A stretch of DNA of 64,000 nucleotides, taken from UBA3946 sp002385755. GTDB lineage: Bacteria; Bacillota_I; Bacilli_A; ML615J-28; CAG-698. The position numbers were made by a program, and so were the translations under genes. Positions 53,622 to 62,401 of the stretch are shown one piece after another. The notes beneath the pieces were generated by a model, which ran no database searches, was not told the origin of the DNA, and saw nothing but the letters and a program-made list of their open reading frames with translations. The first letter of the stretch is position 1. Every line of letters begins with the position of its first letter. Location of the stretch: the NCBI GenBank assembly GCA_050953085.1, contig JBMNLX010000001.1:62001-126000 (forward strand). The letters are read 5' to 3'.

Positions 53622-53723
53622 GCACAGATAATGTGCTCACATAGCAAAGGTCTGGAGGACCTAGCAAAACAAGGGTTTAACCCGAAATCGGAACTTATTT
53701 TTAATAAGTTCCTTTTTCTTTTT
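53622..53723 (+). ncRNA. tracrRNA: tracrRNA of the type II-A CRISPR system
   Basis: After a promoter, a 5' hairpin GCAC-AGATAAT-GTGC is followed by an anti-repeat at about 53638-53670. It pairs with the array repeat in three blocks: CACATAGCAAA (11 bp), CTGGAGG (7 bp) and TAGCAAAAC (9 bp), with small internal loops between. Next come a nexus-like hairpin GGG-TTTAA-CCC (53673-53683) and a terminator hairpin GGAACTTATT/AATAAGTTCC (53690-53712) followed by a T-rich tail. This has all parts of a working tracrRNA. It lies upstream of cas9 on the same strand, with its own terminator separating it from the cas9 promoter. Confidence 0.92.
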
Positions 53724-53766
53724 GCAAAAGTTTTTATTTAAATGTAAAAAAATATCGAAATTGATG

Positions 53767-53795
53767 TTGTAAATATATGGAATAAATGGTAGAAT
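53767..53795 (+). promoter_or_regulatory. Promoter for cas9
   Basis: TTGTAA at 53767-53772, 17-nt spacer, TAGAAT at 53790-53795; then AGAGGAGG before ATG 53826. Confidence 0.65.
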
Positions 53796-53825
53796 AAAAT
53801 TAACATTTAATAAGAGGAGGATTTT

Positions 53826-56800
53826 ATGGAAAGAAAATTTGTATTGGGATTGGATATCGGGATCGCATCGGTTGGTTGGGGAATTATTGAGTTATCCACT
53901 GGTATAGTTGTCGATAAGGGAGTAAGAATATTTCCCGAAAGAACCGCAGCGGAAAACGCCAAACGTAGGCAATTACGCGGAGCGCGCCGTTTAATAAGAA
54001 GAAGAAGACAGCGAATCGATGATTTAAGAAAAATACTCGTTGAGAACAATATTATCAATGACTCCTTTCGACCTCTTGAACATCCCTATGAAATTAGATG
54101 CGAGGGTTTGAAAAGAACGTTAAGCAATGAAGAATTGGCGACGGCTTTGCTTCATATAGCAAAGCGTCGCGGAAGCTTTTTGGAATTTGATCGGATTGAC
54201 AAAAAAGATGTTGTCTCGCTTGATGATTATTATAAGATCGCGGCAAAAACAGATTTAAGCGGAGGAGTAGTAGAGGACAGCGAGGAAAAAGCAAAAGAGA
54301 ATCTAGCTACGAAGGCTATTTTAGATGCGAATAGTAAGTTATTAAAAATGCACAATATCCACGTGTGCGAGTTGCAGTTGATGCGATTACGCGAGAATGG
54401 AAAAATTCGCGCGAATCAGAATAATTTTAAAGTCATTGAGTATTTAAGAGAATTGCTTGCTATTTTTGAAAAACAGACTATATCAGAAGAACTAAAAGTC
54501 TCAATCATAGACATTATCTTTAGAAAGCGCGAATACTATGACGGCCCCGGAAGCAAAAAATCACCGACGCCATATGGCCGGTATATTTTAAAAAACGGTA
54601 AGATCACCGAATATGACTTGATAGAAAAAATGCGCGGTAAGTGCACATTGTTTCCCGATGAACCCCGCGCGCCCAAAATGTCATACACGGCGGATTTATT
54701 TAACTTTCTCAATGACTTAAATAATTTGAATATTAACGGCAAGAAAATCACGACCGAACAGAAAAAGGAAATTGTCGAAAAATTTATAAATGAAAAGGGT
54801 GAAATATCACCGGAAAAATTATGTTCCTATCTGGAAGTTGATCCTGCGTTGGTATCAGGGTTTCGGGTAAAAAACTATGAGACGCCGATATTAACCACGT
54901 TTGAAGGATATAAGAAATTATCGAAAGTCGTGAAGAATAAAAATAATCCTTTACCGAAAGAAATTATTGAAAACAAAGATTATGTTGATGCCGTAATCGA
55001 TATTTTAACAAGAAAAAAGGGAAAGAATGAGCGCATAGAGGAGCTTAAGAAAATCGACAGCGCTATTTTTAATGATTTTGTAGCTGAAAAAATAGCGGGG
55101 ATATCCGGCATTACCCAATATCACTCTTTATCGCTGAAAGCAATAAAAATGATGCTTCCCGATTTGTGGAACACAAATGATAATCAAATGCAAATAATTA
55201 CGAAGATGAATCTTTTAGCGGGCAGAAAGGAAATATATAAGGGACAAAAAGACATCCCCTTTGACGATAAATTGATTTTAAGTCCCGTTGCGAAAAGGGC
55301 GATGAATGAGGCTATTAAGATTATAAACGCGGTAAGAGACAGATATGGCGAACTTGATTCGATAGTAATCGAAATGGCCCGAGAAAGAAACAGTGACGAA
55401 GAAAAGAAAAGTATCAAAAAATTGAATAAGTTTTTTGCCGAGTTGAAGGAAAAAGCTAGGGAGACGATTAAGGGCTATAATGTCGAATTGAATGCGAAAT
55501 TAGTAAATAAAATTCGCTTCTACAATGAACAAGATTGCAAGTGCCTTTATACCGGGAAAGCAATCGATCTGGAACTGCTGTTAAAAGACCCAAAAGCATA
55601 TGAAATCGATCATATAATACCAATATCTATTTCGTTAGATGATTCCATGCAAAATAAAGTTTTGGTCTGCGCTGACGCCAATCGTGATAAAGAAAATATG
55701 ACTCCGTTTAAATATTTCGCATCTGGAAAGGCTACGGGTTGGAATTACGAGGAATATAAAGAATACGTTATTAATTTGCACAAAAGAAAGGCAATATCCA
55801 AAAAGAAATTGCAAAACCTGCTTTTTGAAGAAGACATTACAAAATATGACGTGCAAAAGAAATTCATCCAACGCAATCTCGTCGACACCCGTTACGCGTC
55901 TAGAGCTATTTTGAATGTCCTTCAAAGTTATTTCAAAGCAAACGACATTAAAACCAAGGTTTTCACCGTTCGCGGAAGCTTCACCAACATGTTCCGAAAA
56001 AAAGCGAATTTGCAGAAGAACCGGGACTTTTTCTATCATCATATCGTGGATGCCTTAATAGTCGCCTCTATTAAAAAACTAAATTACATGGATCATTTAT
56101 TGAATATTGGAATCTCCAAGGATAATACTGCCTATGATAAAGAAACGGGGGAAGTATTAACAGTTATGAACGAGAAAAAATTCTTTCCTCCCGATTTTAT
56201 AAATTTCCTAAACAAGTTAAGAGGCATTAATGACGCGACGGATTATATAAAGGTAAACATTTCACATAAGGTTGACCGCAAACCAAATCGTCAGTTTACT
56301 GATCAGACAATTTATGGTGTGCGGATAATAAACGATGATTACTGGCGTATCGGGAAAATTAAAGACATTTATGGTGATGAAGGTAAAAAACTTGTTGAAG
56401 ATATAAAAAAAGGAAAAACCGATAGATACTTAATGAAACAAAATGATCCCGAAACTTTTGCTTTACTAGAAAAAATCGTTGAGACAACTCCCGTCGACAA
56501 AAACGAAAACCCGTTTCTTAAGTACAAAAGCGAGCATGGTTTTATCCGCAAGAGATCCAAAAAAGGAGAAGGCCCAATCGTAAAGTCTTTAAAGTACAAA
56601 TTCGATGTTATTAGCAATTACGTAGATATCACACATAAATACGATGTTAAAAACGATAAGGTCAAAGTTGTATTGTTAAGTGTCACAACCTACCGTATTG
56701 ACATATATAAATCGCGCGTATCCGGATTATATAACTTTGTCACGATTAGAAATCATAATATAAAAAGCAATAATGAAGGTTTTTACATCGATGAATGCTT

Positions 56801-57110
56801 TTATAATAGTGAAAAAGCGCGTAAGGGCATAACCGACGAATTTGAATTTCAGTTCTCCTTACACAAGAACGAAGTAGTAGAATTGACTAAGGACGAACCG
56901 GCGTTACTGAGATTTGTAGGTGTGAATAGTGAAAGAATTAATCGGCTTGAGTTCAAACCTTTGCATTGCGATCGTCTCGTTATCAATGAAAAGGAAAAAC
57001 GTATTAGAATTGATATTAATAAAAATGTGTTAAATATATGCAAATATAATGTCGATGTGCTCGGAAATCTATATCAAGTTTCGCAAGAGGAATTGAAACT
57101 CAAATTTTAA
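53826..57110 (+). CDS. cas9: Cas9 RNA-guided nuclease (small type II-A)
   Basis: 1094 residues. RuvC-I starts LGLDIGIASVGWG with D10. An Arg-rich bridge helix follows at about 46-70 (RRQLRGARRLIRRRR). RuvC-II has IVIEMARERN with E516. The HNH domain has YEIDHIIPIS with H596 and N619. RuvC-III has YHHIVDALIVAS with H739 and D742. All nickase and nuclease residues are therefore present. Length is close to S. aureus Cas9 (1053) and smaller than S. pyogenes (1368). The AGGAGG SD is excellent. Base composition is AT-richer than the chromosomal core, consistent with transfer. The PAM cannot be read from sequence alone. Confidence 0.97.
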   Translation: MERKFVLGLDIGIASVGWGIIELSTGIVVDKGVRIFPERTAAENAKRRQLRGARRLIRRRRQRIDDLRKILVENNIINDSFRPLEHPYEIRCEGLKRTLSNEELATALLHIAKRRGSFLEFDRIDKKDVVSLDDYYKIAAKTDLSGGVVEDSEEKAKENLATKAILDANSKLLKMHNIHVCELQLMRLRENGKIRANQNNFKVIEYLRELLAIFEKQTISEELKVSIIDIIFRKREYYDGPGSKKSPTPYGRYILKNGKITEYDLIEKMRGKCTLFPDEPRAPKMSYTADLFNFLNDLNNLNINGKKITTEQKKEIVEKFINEKGEISPEKLCSYLEVDPALVSGFRVKNYETPILTTFEGYKKLSKVVKNKNNPLPKEIIENKDYVDAVIDILTRKKGKNERIEELKKIDSAIFNDFVAEKIAGISGITQYHSLSLKAIKMMLPDLWNTNDNQMQIITKMNLLAGRKEIYKGQKDIPFDDKLILSPVAKRAMNEAIKIINAVRDRYGELDSIVIEMARERNSDEEKKSIKKLNKFFAELKEKARETIKGYNVELNAKLVNKIRFYNEQDCKCLYTGKAIDLELLLKDPKAYEIDHIIPISISLDDSMQNKVLVCADANRDKENMTPFKYFASGKATGWNYEEYKEYVINLHKRKAISKKKLQNLLFEEDITKYDVQKKFIQRNLVDTRYASRAILNVLQSYFKANDIKTKVFTVRGSFTNMFRKKANLQKNRDFFYHHIVDALIVASIKKLNYMDHLLNIGISKDNTAYDKETGEVLTVMNEKKFFPPDFINFLNKLRGINDATDYIKVNISHKVDRKPNRQFTDQTIYGVRIINDDYWRIGKIKDIYGDEGKKLVEDIKKGKTDRYLMKQNDPETFALLEKIVETTPVDKNENPFLKYKSEHGFIRKRSKKGEGPIVKSLKYKFDVISNYVDITHKYDVKNDKVKVVLLSVTTYRIDIYKSRVSGLYNFVTIRNHNIKSNNEGFYIDECFYNSEKARKGITDEFEFQFSLHKNEVVELTKDEPALLRFVGVNSERINRLEFKPLHCDRLVINEKEKRIRIDINKNVLNICKYNVDVLGNLYQVSQEELKLKF

Positions 57111-57127
57111 TTGTAAAACGAATCATT

Positions 57128-57198
57128 TCTAGAGGATCTAGCAAAACAAGGGTTTTTCCCGTAACCGGAACTTATCTTGCATAAGTTCCTCTTTTTTT
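57128..57198 (+). ncRNA. Second, shortened tracrRNA-like element with terminator
   Basis: It lies 18 nt after the cas9 stop. It repeats the 3' half of the tracrRNA almost base for base: TCTAGAGGATCTAGCAAAAC matches TCTGGAGGACCTAGCAAAAC, then AAGGG-TTTTT-CCC nexus and a terminator hairpin GGAACTTAT/ATAAGTTCC with a T7 run. The upstream part of the anti-repeat (CACATAGCAAA) is missing, and no clear promoter precedes it. The remaining anti-repeat can still pair with the repeat 5' part through TAGCAAAAC and GAGG. Alternatively CTAGA-GGA-TCTAG (57129-57141) folds on itself. Cas1 begins 4 nt after the T-run. Confidence 0.8.
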
Positions 57199-57202
57199 AA
57201 AA

Positions 57203-58096
57203 ATGGGATGGCGAATAGTTTACATAGAAGAGAGTGATTATATAACTAGTTATCTAGATAATCTGCAGGTGAAAAGGGAGAATAATAAGATCAATATACC
57301 CTTTTCCGATATTCACTCTCTGATTATTGATAACTATAAATCTGTTTTATCAGTGCAACTAATAAACAAATGCGCCGCAAATAACATTAATGTAGTTATT
57401 TGTGGCATCGATCACATGCCGCACTCTTTTATATACCCGGTAAGCGGACAAAACCTGGCGCCAAAGATACTTAAACAACAAATCGCTTGGACAAAAGACA
57501 TTAAGGATGATTTGCACAAACAAATTATTCAAGGGAAGATAGAAAATCAAATTCAAGTATTAGTCGCTAATGAAAAAGACCAGTTCACGATAGATCATTT
57601 AACAAAATTTCAATCCGAAGTGTTATTAGGAGATAAAACAAATCGGGAAGGTCTAAGTGCAAAAATGTATTTTCGAAGTTTATTCGGGGTTGACTTCATT
57701 AGATTTAAAGACGATGTTATAAACCACGCTTTAAATTACGGCTATAGCATACTGAGATCACAAATTTCGAAAGTCCTGATTTCTAAAGGCTTAAATACAA
57801 GTTTGGGGCTATTCCATCGCAATCCCGAAAATGAATTTAACTTAAGCGATGATGTAATTGAAGTATTTAGACCGATAGTAGATCATTACGTTTATAACAA
57901 CATTTCGAAATCAGAGGCCCTAACAAGAGAACACCGTATAAACCTCATTAAACTCACAACGAAAAAAATGCGATATCGAAAAGAGAATCATACGTTTCTA
58001 AACGTTATTAATTTATATGTTTCTAATATATTGGACTATATTAACGATAAAACGCATGAATTACTCATGCCAAAATTTAAAGATTATGATATATAG
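57203..58096 (+). CDS. cas1: Cas1 integrase
   Basis: Integrates new spacers at the leader end together with Cas2. 297 residues, starting MGWRIVYIEESDY as in type II Cas1. Catalytic residues E149 (in NREGLSAKMYF), H205 (GLFHRNPEN) and E220 (DVIEVFRP) sit at the same positions as in S. pyogenes Cas1. No Shine-Dalgarno is visible: ATG 57203 follows directly after the terminator of the second tracrRNA-like element, so expression needs read-through and perhaps unfolding of that hairpin. It overlaps cas2 by 11 nt. Confidence 0.95.
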   Translation: MGWRIVYIEESDYITSYLDNLQVKRENNKINIPFSDIHSLIIDNYKSVLSVQLINKCAANNINVVICGIDHMPHSFIYPVSGQNLAPKILKQQIAWTKDIKDDLHKQIIQGKIENQIQVLVANEKDQFTIDHLTKFQSEVLLGDKTNREGLSAKMYFRSLFGVDFIRFKDDVINHALNYGYSILRSQISKVLISKGLNTSLGLFHRNPENEFNLSDDVIEVFRPIVDHYVYNNISKSEALTREHRINLIKLTTKKMRYRKENHTFLNVINLYVSNILDYINDKTHELLMPKFKDYDI

Positions 58097-58409
58097 TTTC
58101 ATGCGATTATTATTGTTCTTTGATCTGCCGACAACAACTAAGGCGGAAAGAAAAGTATATGCCAATTTCAGAAAGTATTTAATTAATAACGGGTATATGA
58201 TGATACAATTTTCGGTATATTGCAGGCTATTTAACAATCGTGATGCTGCCATTAATCATATTTCTACTTTACAAAAGAACATTCCGGAAATGGGACATAT
58301 TCGCCTGATGCTTGTCACAGAAAGACAATATGCTAATACTCTTATTTTTATCGGCGGAAAGACAAATCAAGAAAAAATTTTGACAATTGACCCATTTGTA
58401 TTATTATGA
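58086..58409 (+). CDS. cas2: Cas2 (adaptation)
   Basis: 107 residues. MIYSFMRLLLFFDLPTTTK then AERKVYANFRKYLINNGYMM matches type II-A Cas2, with the ferredoxin-like beta1 aspartate in FFDLP. Start 58086 is chosen because homologues begin M.YRYMR...FDMP; a longer ORF from 58017 would run back over cas1. The gene overlaps the cas1 end by 11 nt and csn2 begins 15 nt after the stop. It forms the Cas1-Cas2 integration complex. Confidence 0.92.
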   Translation: MIYSFMRLLLFFDLPTTTKAERKVYANFRKYLINNGYMMIQFSVYCRLFNNRDAAINHISTLQKNIPEMGHIRLMLVTERQYANTLIFIGGKTNQEKILTIDPFVLL

Positions 58410-58424
58410 ATTGTGAGGTGAAAA

Positions 58425-59318
58425 ATGAATAAGCTTACTATTAACGATAATTATAATCAGTATGATATCATTATTGACAAATTCAAAATATTCCTTGGTT
58501 CAAATGTTAAGACTAAAATCAGATTAATACAGACTATCAGAAGTTATTTTCAAACATCAAAATTATCCGATTATGGCGCAGCAAATCACTTAAATAGAAT
58601 ACTGAGTTGGAATGAGCAATATCTCGACAAACGCAGATTTTTCTTGTATGAGTTAAATCAATATTACGGGCTTGATAAAGATTTAAAACTGGGTTCTCAA
58701 TCACTGATTTTGAAATATTATGAAACGATATTTGAAAATATCCAATATCTTGATGAAGTAAATACTATTAACACTTTGCTTGAATGCTTTAATAATGAAT
58801 ACATTAATAAGCATGGCCAATTTGATGATGTGACTGGTATTACGCTTATTAGTAGTCTAGATAGTATAAACACAAAGTTCCTAATAAAAATAATGGGGTT
58901 GAAGTTACTAAAAGATGATTTTAATGCATACGAATTTGATTTGGATTATGACGAAATAATCTTGTTCCAACTTAATCTTCTTAGAAAAATATCTTCGGAT
59001 CAAAGTAGCAAAGATTTTATCATTATAATGGACATCCCCATTCTAACGGAAAAGATTCTAGAAAGTTTGCATTTTAATTCAGCAAATATTTCAATACTAA
59101 TCTTCCCCTTCTTTATAGAAAACCTGAATCATCTAAATTATAAAGATATTGTCCTATGCGGTAATACTATGATTGATTTATGCAATGAAGAGCAATTATA
59201 TGATTTATCTTTGGACTTGCCAGTAAATTATTCGGTAGAAGAACTTCGAGATCGAATGTTTCAGAAAATAAGTCAATTTATCTTTGATAAAACAGATTTC
59301 GTTTCATTTTTAGAATAA
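58425..59318 (+). CDS. csn2: Csn2-like adaptation protein, divergent 297-residue form
   Basis: Position after cas2 and before the leader is that of Csn2, the ring-shaped DNA-end protein of type II-A. Weak similarity to Csn2 is visible in NAYEFDLDYDEIILFQLNLL, DFIIIMDIPILTEKILESL and ISILIFPFFIENL, corresponding to the C-terminal half of the S. pyogenes protein. It is larger than the common ~220-residue form and smaller than the ~350-residue variant. The helix-rich N-terminal part (residues 30-130) has no obvious counterpart. GAGGTG precedes ATG 58425. It is likely needed for spacer uptake. Confidence 0.75.
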   Translation: MNKLTINDNYNQYDIIIDKFKIFLGSNVKTKIRLIQTIRSYFQTSKLSDYGAANHLNRILSWNEQYLDKRRFFLYELNQYYGLDKDLKLGSQSLILKYYETIFENIQYLDEVNTINTLLECFNNEYINKHGQFDDVTGITLISSLDSINTKFLIKIMGLKLLKDDFNAYEFDLDYDEIILFQLNLLRKISSDQSSKDFIIIMDIPILTEKILESLHFNSANISILIFPFFIENLNHLNYKDIVLCGNTMIDLCNEEQLYDLSLDLPVNYSVEELRDRMFQKISQFIFDKTDFVSFLE

Positions 59319-59353
59319 TTATTTAGATGCTACAAAAGCTAAATCAAATGTAG

Positions 59354-59368
59354 TATAATATATTTGAG
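59354..59368 (+). promoter_or_regulatory. CRISPR leader end: -10 box and leader anchoring sequence
   Basis: TATAAT at 59354-59359 can start the pre-crRNA, though the -35 is weak. The leader ends with ATTTGAG at 59362-59368 directly against the first repeat. This is the conserved leader-anchoring sequence known from type II-A systems, and marks this end as the site of new spacer insertion. Confidence 0.8.
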
Positions 59369-62286
59369 GTTTTGCTACCCTCCAGTTTTTTGCTATGTGA
59401 TAACTAGGATAATTAGAATGTCGAACGATAAGTTTTGCTACCCTCCAGTTTTTTGCTATGTGATAACAGGAATATAACAATATAGCAAGATTAGGTTTTG
59501 CTACCCTCCAGTTTTTTGCTATGTGATAACCACGGTACGACTGAGCGAAGATGTACGTGTTTTGCTACCCTCCAGTTTTTTGCTATGTGATAACTAATTG
59601 AATCTCAACAGTAGACCACGGTTTTGCTACCCTCCAGTTTTTTGCTATGTGATAACGAATAATCGAGCTTGGCGACTAGGGTCGTTTTGCTACCCTCCAG
59701 TTTTTTGCTATGTGATAACTCAAGATCATTCGGACGCAGAATTCAGTTTTGCTACCCTCCAGTTTTTTGCTATGTGATAACTCGTTATCGTGCGCAATAC
59801 TGATCTGATTGTCCGTTTTGCTACCCTCCAGTTTTTTGCTATGTGATAACATAATGTTATTCATTACCAAGTCGTAGTTTTGCTACCCTCCAGTTTTTTG
59901 CTATGTGATAACCAATAAGATAAATAGACGGATGAAATGTTTTGCTACCCTCCAGTTTTTTGCTATGTGATAACTGATTCGTTATTAACTTTTAAGTTGT
60001 TTTGCTACCCTCCAGTTTTTTGCTATGTGATAACATGTGATAAGGCCATTGATAATTTTAGTTTTGCTACCCTCCAGTTTTTTGCTATGTGATAACTCTG
60101 ACTGATGAAGGAATTATCGTCAGTTTTGCTACCCTCCAGTTTTTTGCTATGTGATAACACGACATATAGTGCAAGCATCGACGTTTTGCTACCCTCCAGT
60201 TTTTTGCTATGTGATAACCATTCCGCATAGAGACTATTACAGGTATTGCGTTTTGCTACCCTCCAGTTTTTTGCTATGTGATAACATAGTGGCATATCAC
60301 AATAATGCTATTATGTTTTGCTACCCTCCAGTTTTTTGCTATGTGATAACATTAAGAATAAGATTGGCAATGATGGTTTTGCTACCCTCCAGTTTTTTGC
60401 TATGTGATAACCAAATGTGACAATTCCTAGAGATAGCGTTTTGCTACCCTCCAGTTTTTTGCTATGTGATAACGTAATAGCTGGATTTGCCGGTTTATGT
60501 TTTGCTACCCTCCAGTTTTTTGCTATGTGATAACTAGTTATTATACATACATTGCTTATTGGTTTTGCTACCCTCCAGTTTTTTGCTATGTGATAACTGT
60601 TCCAGCCGCATTAAGTCGAATTGATGGTTTTGCTACCCTCCAGTTTTTTGCTATGTGATAACATAATGTTATCAAGACGTTGTTCTGTCGGTTTTGCTAC
60701 CCTCCAGTTTTTTGCTATGTGATAACAGTGACGATCGCACAATTGTCTACGTAGTTTTGCTACCCTCCAGTTTTTTGCTATGTGATAACTACTAGTTGTC
60801 TAACTTAAGATGACAGGTTTTGCTACCCTCCAGTTTTTTGCTATGTGATAACCACTGATTATAGACCCTATGATATCTAGTTTTGCTACCCTCCAGTTTT
60901 TTGCTATGTGATAACAGTCACGCAAACCAAGCTATCCGACAGTTTTGCTACCCTCCAGTTTTTTGCTATGTGATAACCAGAGTTGCATCAGTGATTGATG
61001 ATCAAAGATGCGTTTTGCTACCCTCCAGTTTTTTGCTATGTGATAACCTGTCGAACGTACTATACGAGTTCTGAAGTTTTGCTACCCTCCAGTTTTTTGC
61101 TATGTGATAACGACTCGCTGTTATCTAACGCAGAGCCAGTTTTGCTACCCTCCAGTTTTTTGCTATGTGATAACCATCTTAAGTCATGCTGTCAGTCTAT
61201 GGTTTTGCTACCCTCCAGTTTTTTGCTATGTGATAACTAGGAAATCAGTCGAAACTAAATTATGTTTTGCTACCCTCCAGTTTTTTGCTATGTGATAACA
61301 TACAAAGTCACATTATACATACTAGGTTTTGCTACCCTCCAGTTTTTTGCTATGTGATAACGTATTTCAGAATGAGAATTACAGCGTGTTTTGCTACCCT
61401 CCAGTTTTTTGCTATGTGATAACAGCATTGTTGCCAGTAATGATACGATGGTTTTGCTACCCTCCAGTTTTTTGCTATGTGATAACAAGCATAATTTTCG
61501 ACAGAGTAACAATCGTTTTGCTACCCTCCAGTTTTTTGCTATGTGATAACCATGTACTGAACTTTAATGTATCCAGGTTTTGCTACCCTCCAGTTTTTTG
61601 CTATGTGATAACGATTCAGACCATTGATACGCAAAGTGTCGGTTTTGCTACCCTCCAGTTTTTTGCTATGTGATAACTACTTATTGATATAGATACTGAT
61701 TAGCTAGTTTTGCTACCCTCCAGTTTTTTGCTATGTGATAACTACTCATGCTTACGCAAGAGTTACGGCGTTTTGCTACCCTCCAGTTTTTTGCTATGTG
61801 ATAACCGTATTTTGATATCAACGCTGACATTGGTTTTGCTACCCTCCAGTTTTTTGCTATGTGATAACGACATGCGCTATCAGCTGATATGCCGATTGCT
61901 GTTTTGCTACCCTCCAGTTTTTTGCTATGTGATAACCATGTTGATCATTGAGCCAGTAGCAGGTTTTGCTACCCTCCAGTTTTTTGCTATGTGATAACTG
62001 AAGGCAGTATACGCGCGTTTTGCTACCCTCCAGTTTTTTGCTATGTGATAACTATGATCGTTAGAAGTCGACGTTTTGCTACCCTCCAGTTTTTTGCTAT
62101 GTGATAACTGCGGCAATGATCAGAACGTTGGTTTTGCTACCCTCCAGTTTTTTGCTATGTGATAACAACGGCGTGCGTTAACGTGTTTTGCTACCCTCCA
62201 GTTTTTTGCTATGTGATAACGTAGGTAGTCATTGTCAGTCTGTAACTTTGGTTTTGCTACCCTCCAGTTTTTTGCTATGTGATAAC
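59369..62286 (+). CRISPR. CRISPR array, 47 repeats and 46 spacers
   Basis: The repeat is 36 nt, starting GTTTTGCTACCCTCC and ending TTGCTATGTGATAAC, and all 47 copies look identical. Spacer lengths from leader to end: 27,27,28,26,27,26,33,26,26,24,26,26,24,31,29,25,26,25,27,29,28,27,27,27,26,34,28,27,27,26,26,26,27,28,26,29,29,27,27,32,26,18,20,22,18,30. Most are 26 or 27 nt instead of the type II-A standard of 30. The last repeat at 62251-62286 is not degenerate. The repeat matches the tracrRNA anti-repeat at 53638-53670. Transcription runs away from csn2. Apparent ORFs inside the array are artefacts of the repeats. Confidence 0.99.
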
Positions 62287-62337
62287 GAGAAATTATCATA
62301 ATATATTCACAAACCTAAAAAATAACAATAAAATATT

Positions 62338-62366
62338 TTGCATTAATTTCAATAATTTCGTATAAT
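62338..62366 (+). promoter_or_regulatory. Promoter for the ABC-2 transporter
   Basis: TTGCAT at 62338-62343, 17-nt spacer, TATAAT at 62361-62366; then AAGGAAGG before ATG 62402. Confidence 0.75.
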
Positions 62367-62401
62367 ATCCATGTTACAAATTCAAAAAGGAAGGAAATAA
62401 A

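Noticed and set aside
59676..62116. Open frames within the CRISPR array with repeated LLPSSFLLCDN or YHIAKNWRVAK segments
   Set aside because: These are translations of the identical repeats; the array is clearly CRISPR.
59405..62250. Palindromic six-base sites inside spacers and short sequences shared between spacers (for example ATAATGTTAT in spacers 8 and 21)
   Set aside because: I counted about 16 six-base palindromes, equal to chance expectation, and ten-base sharing between two spacers is also expected once or twice by chance.
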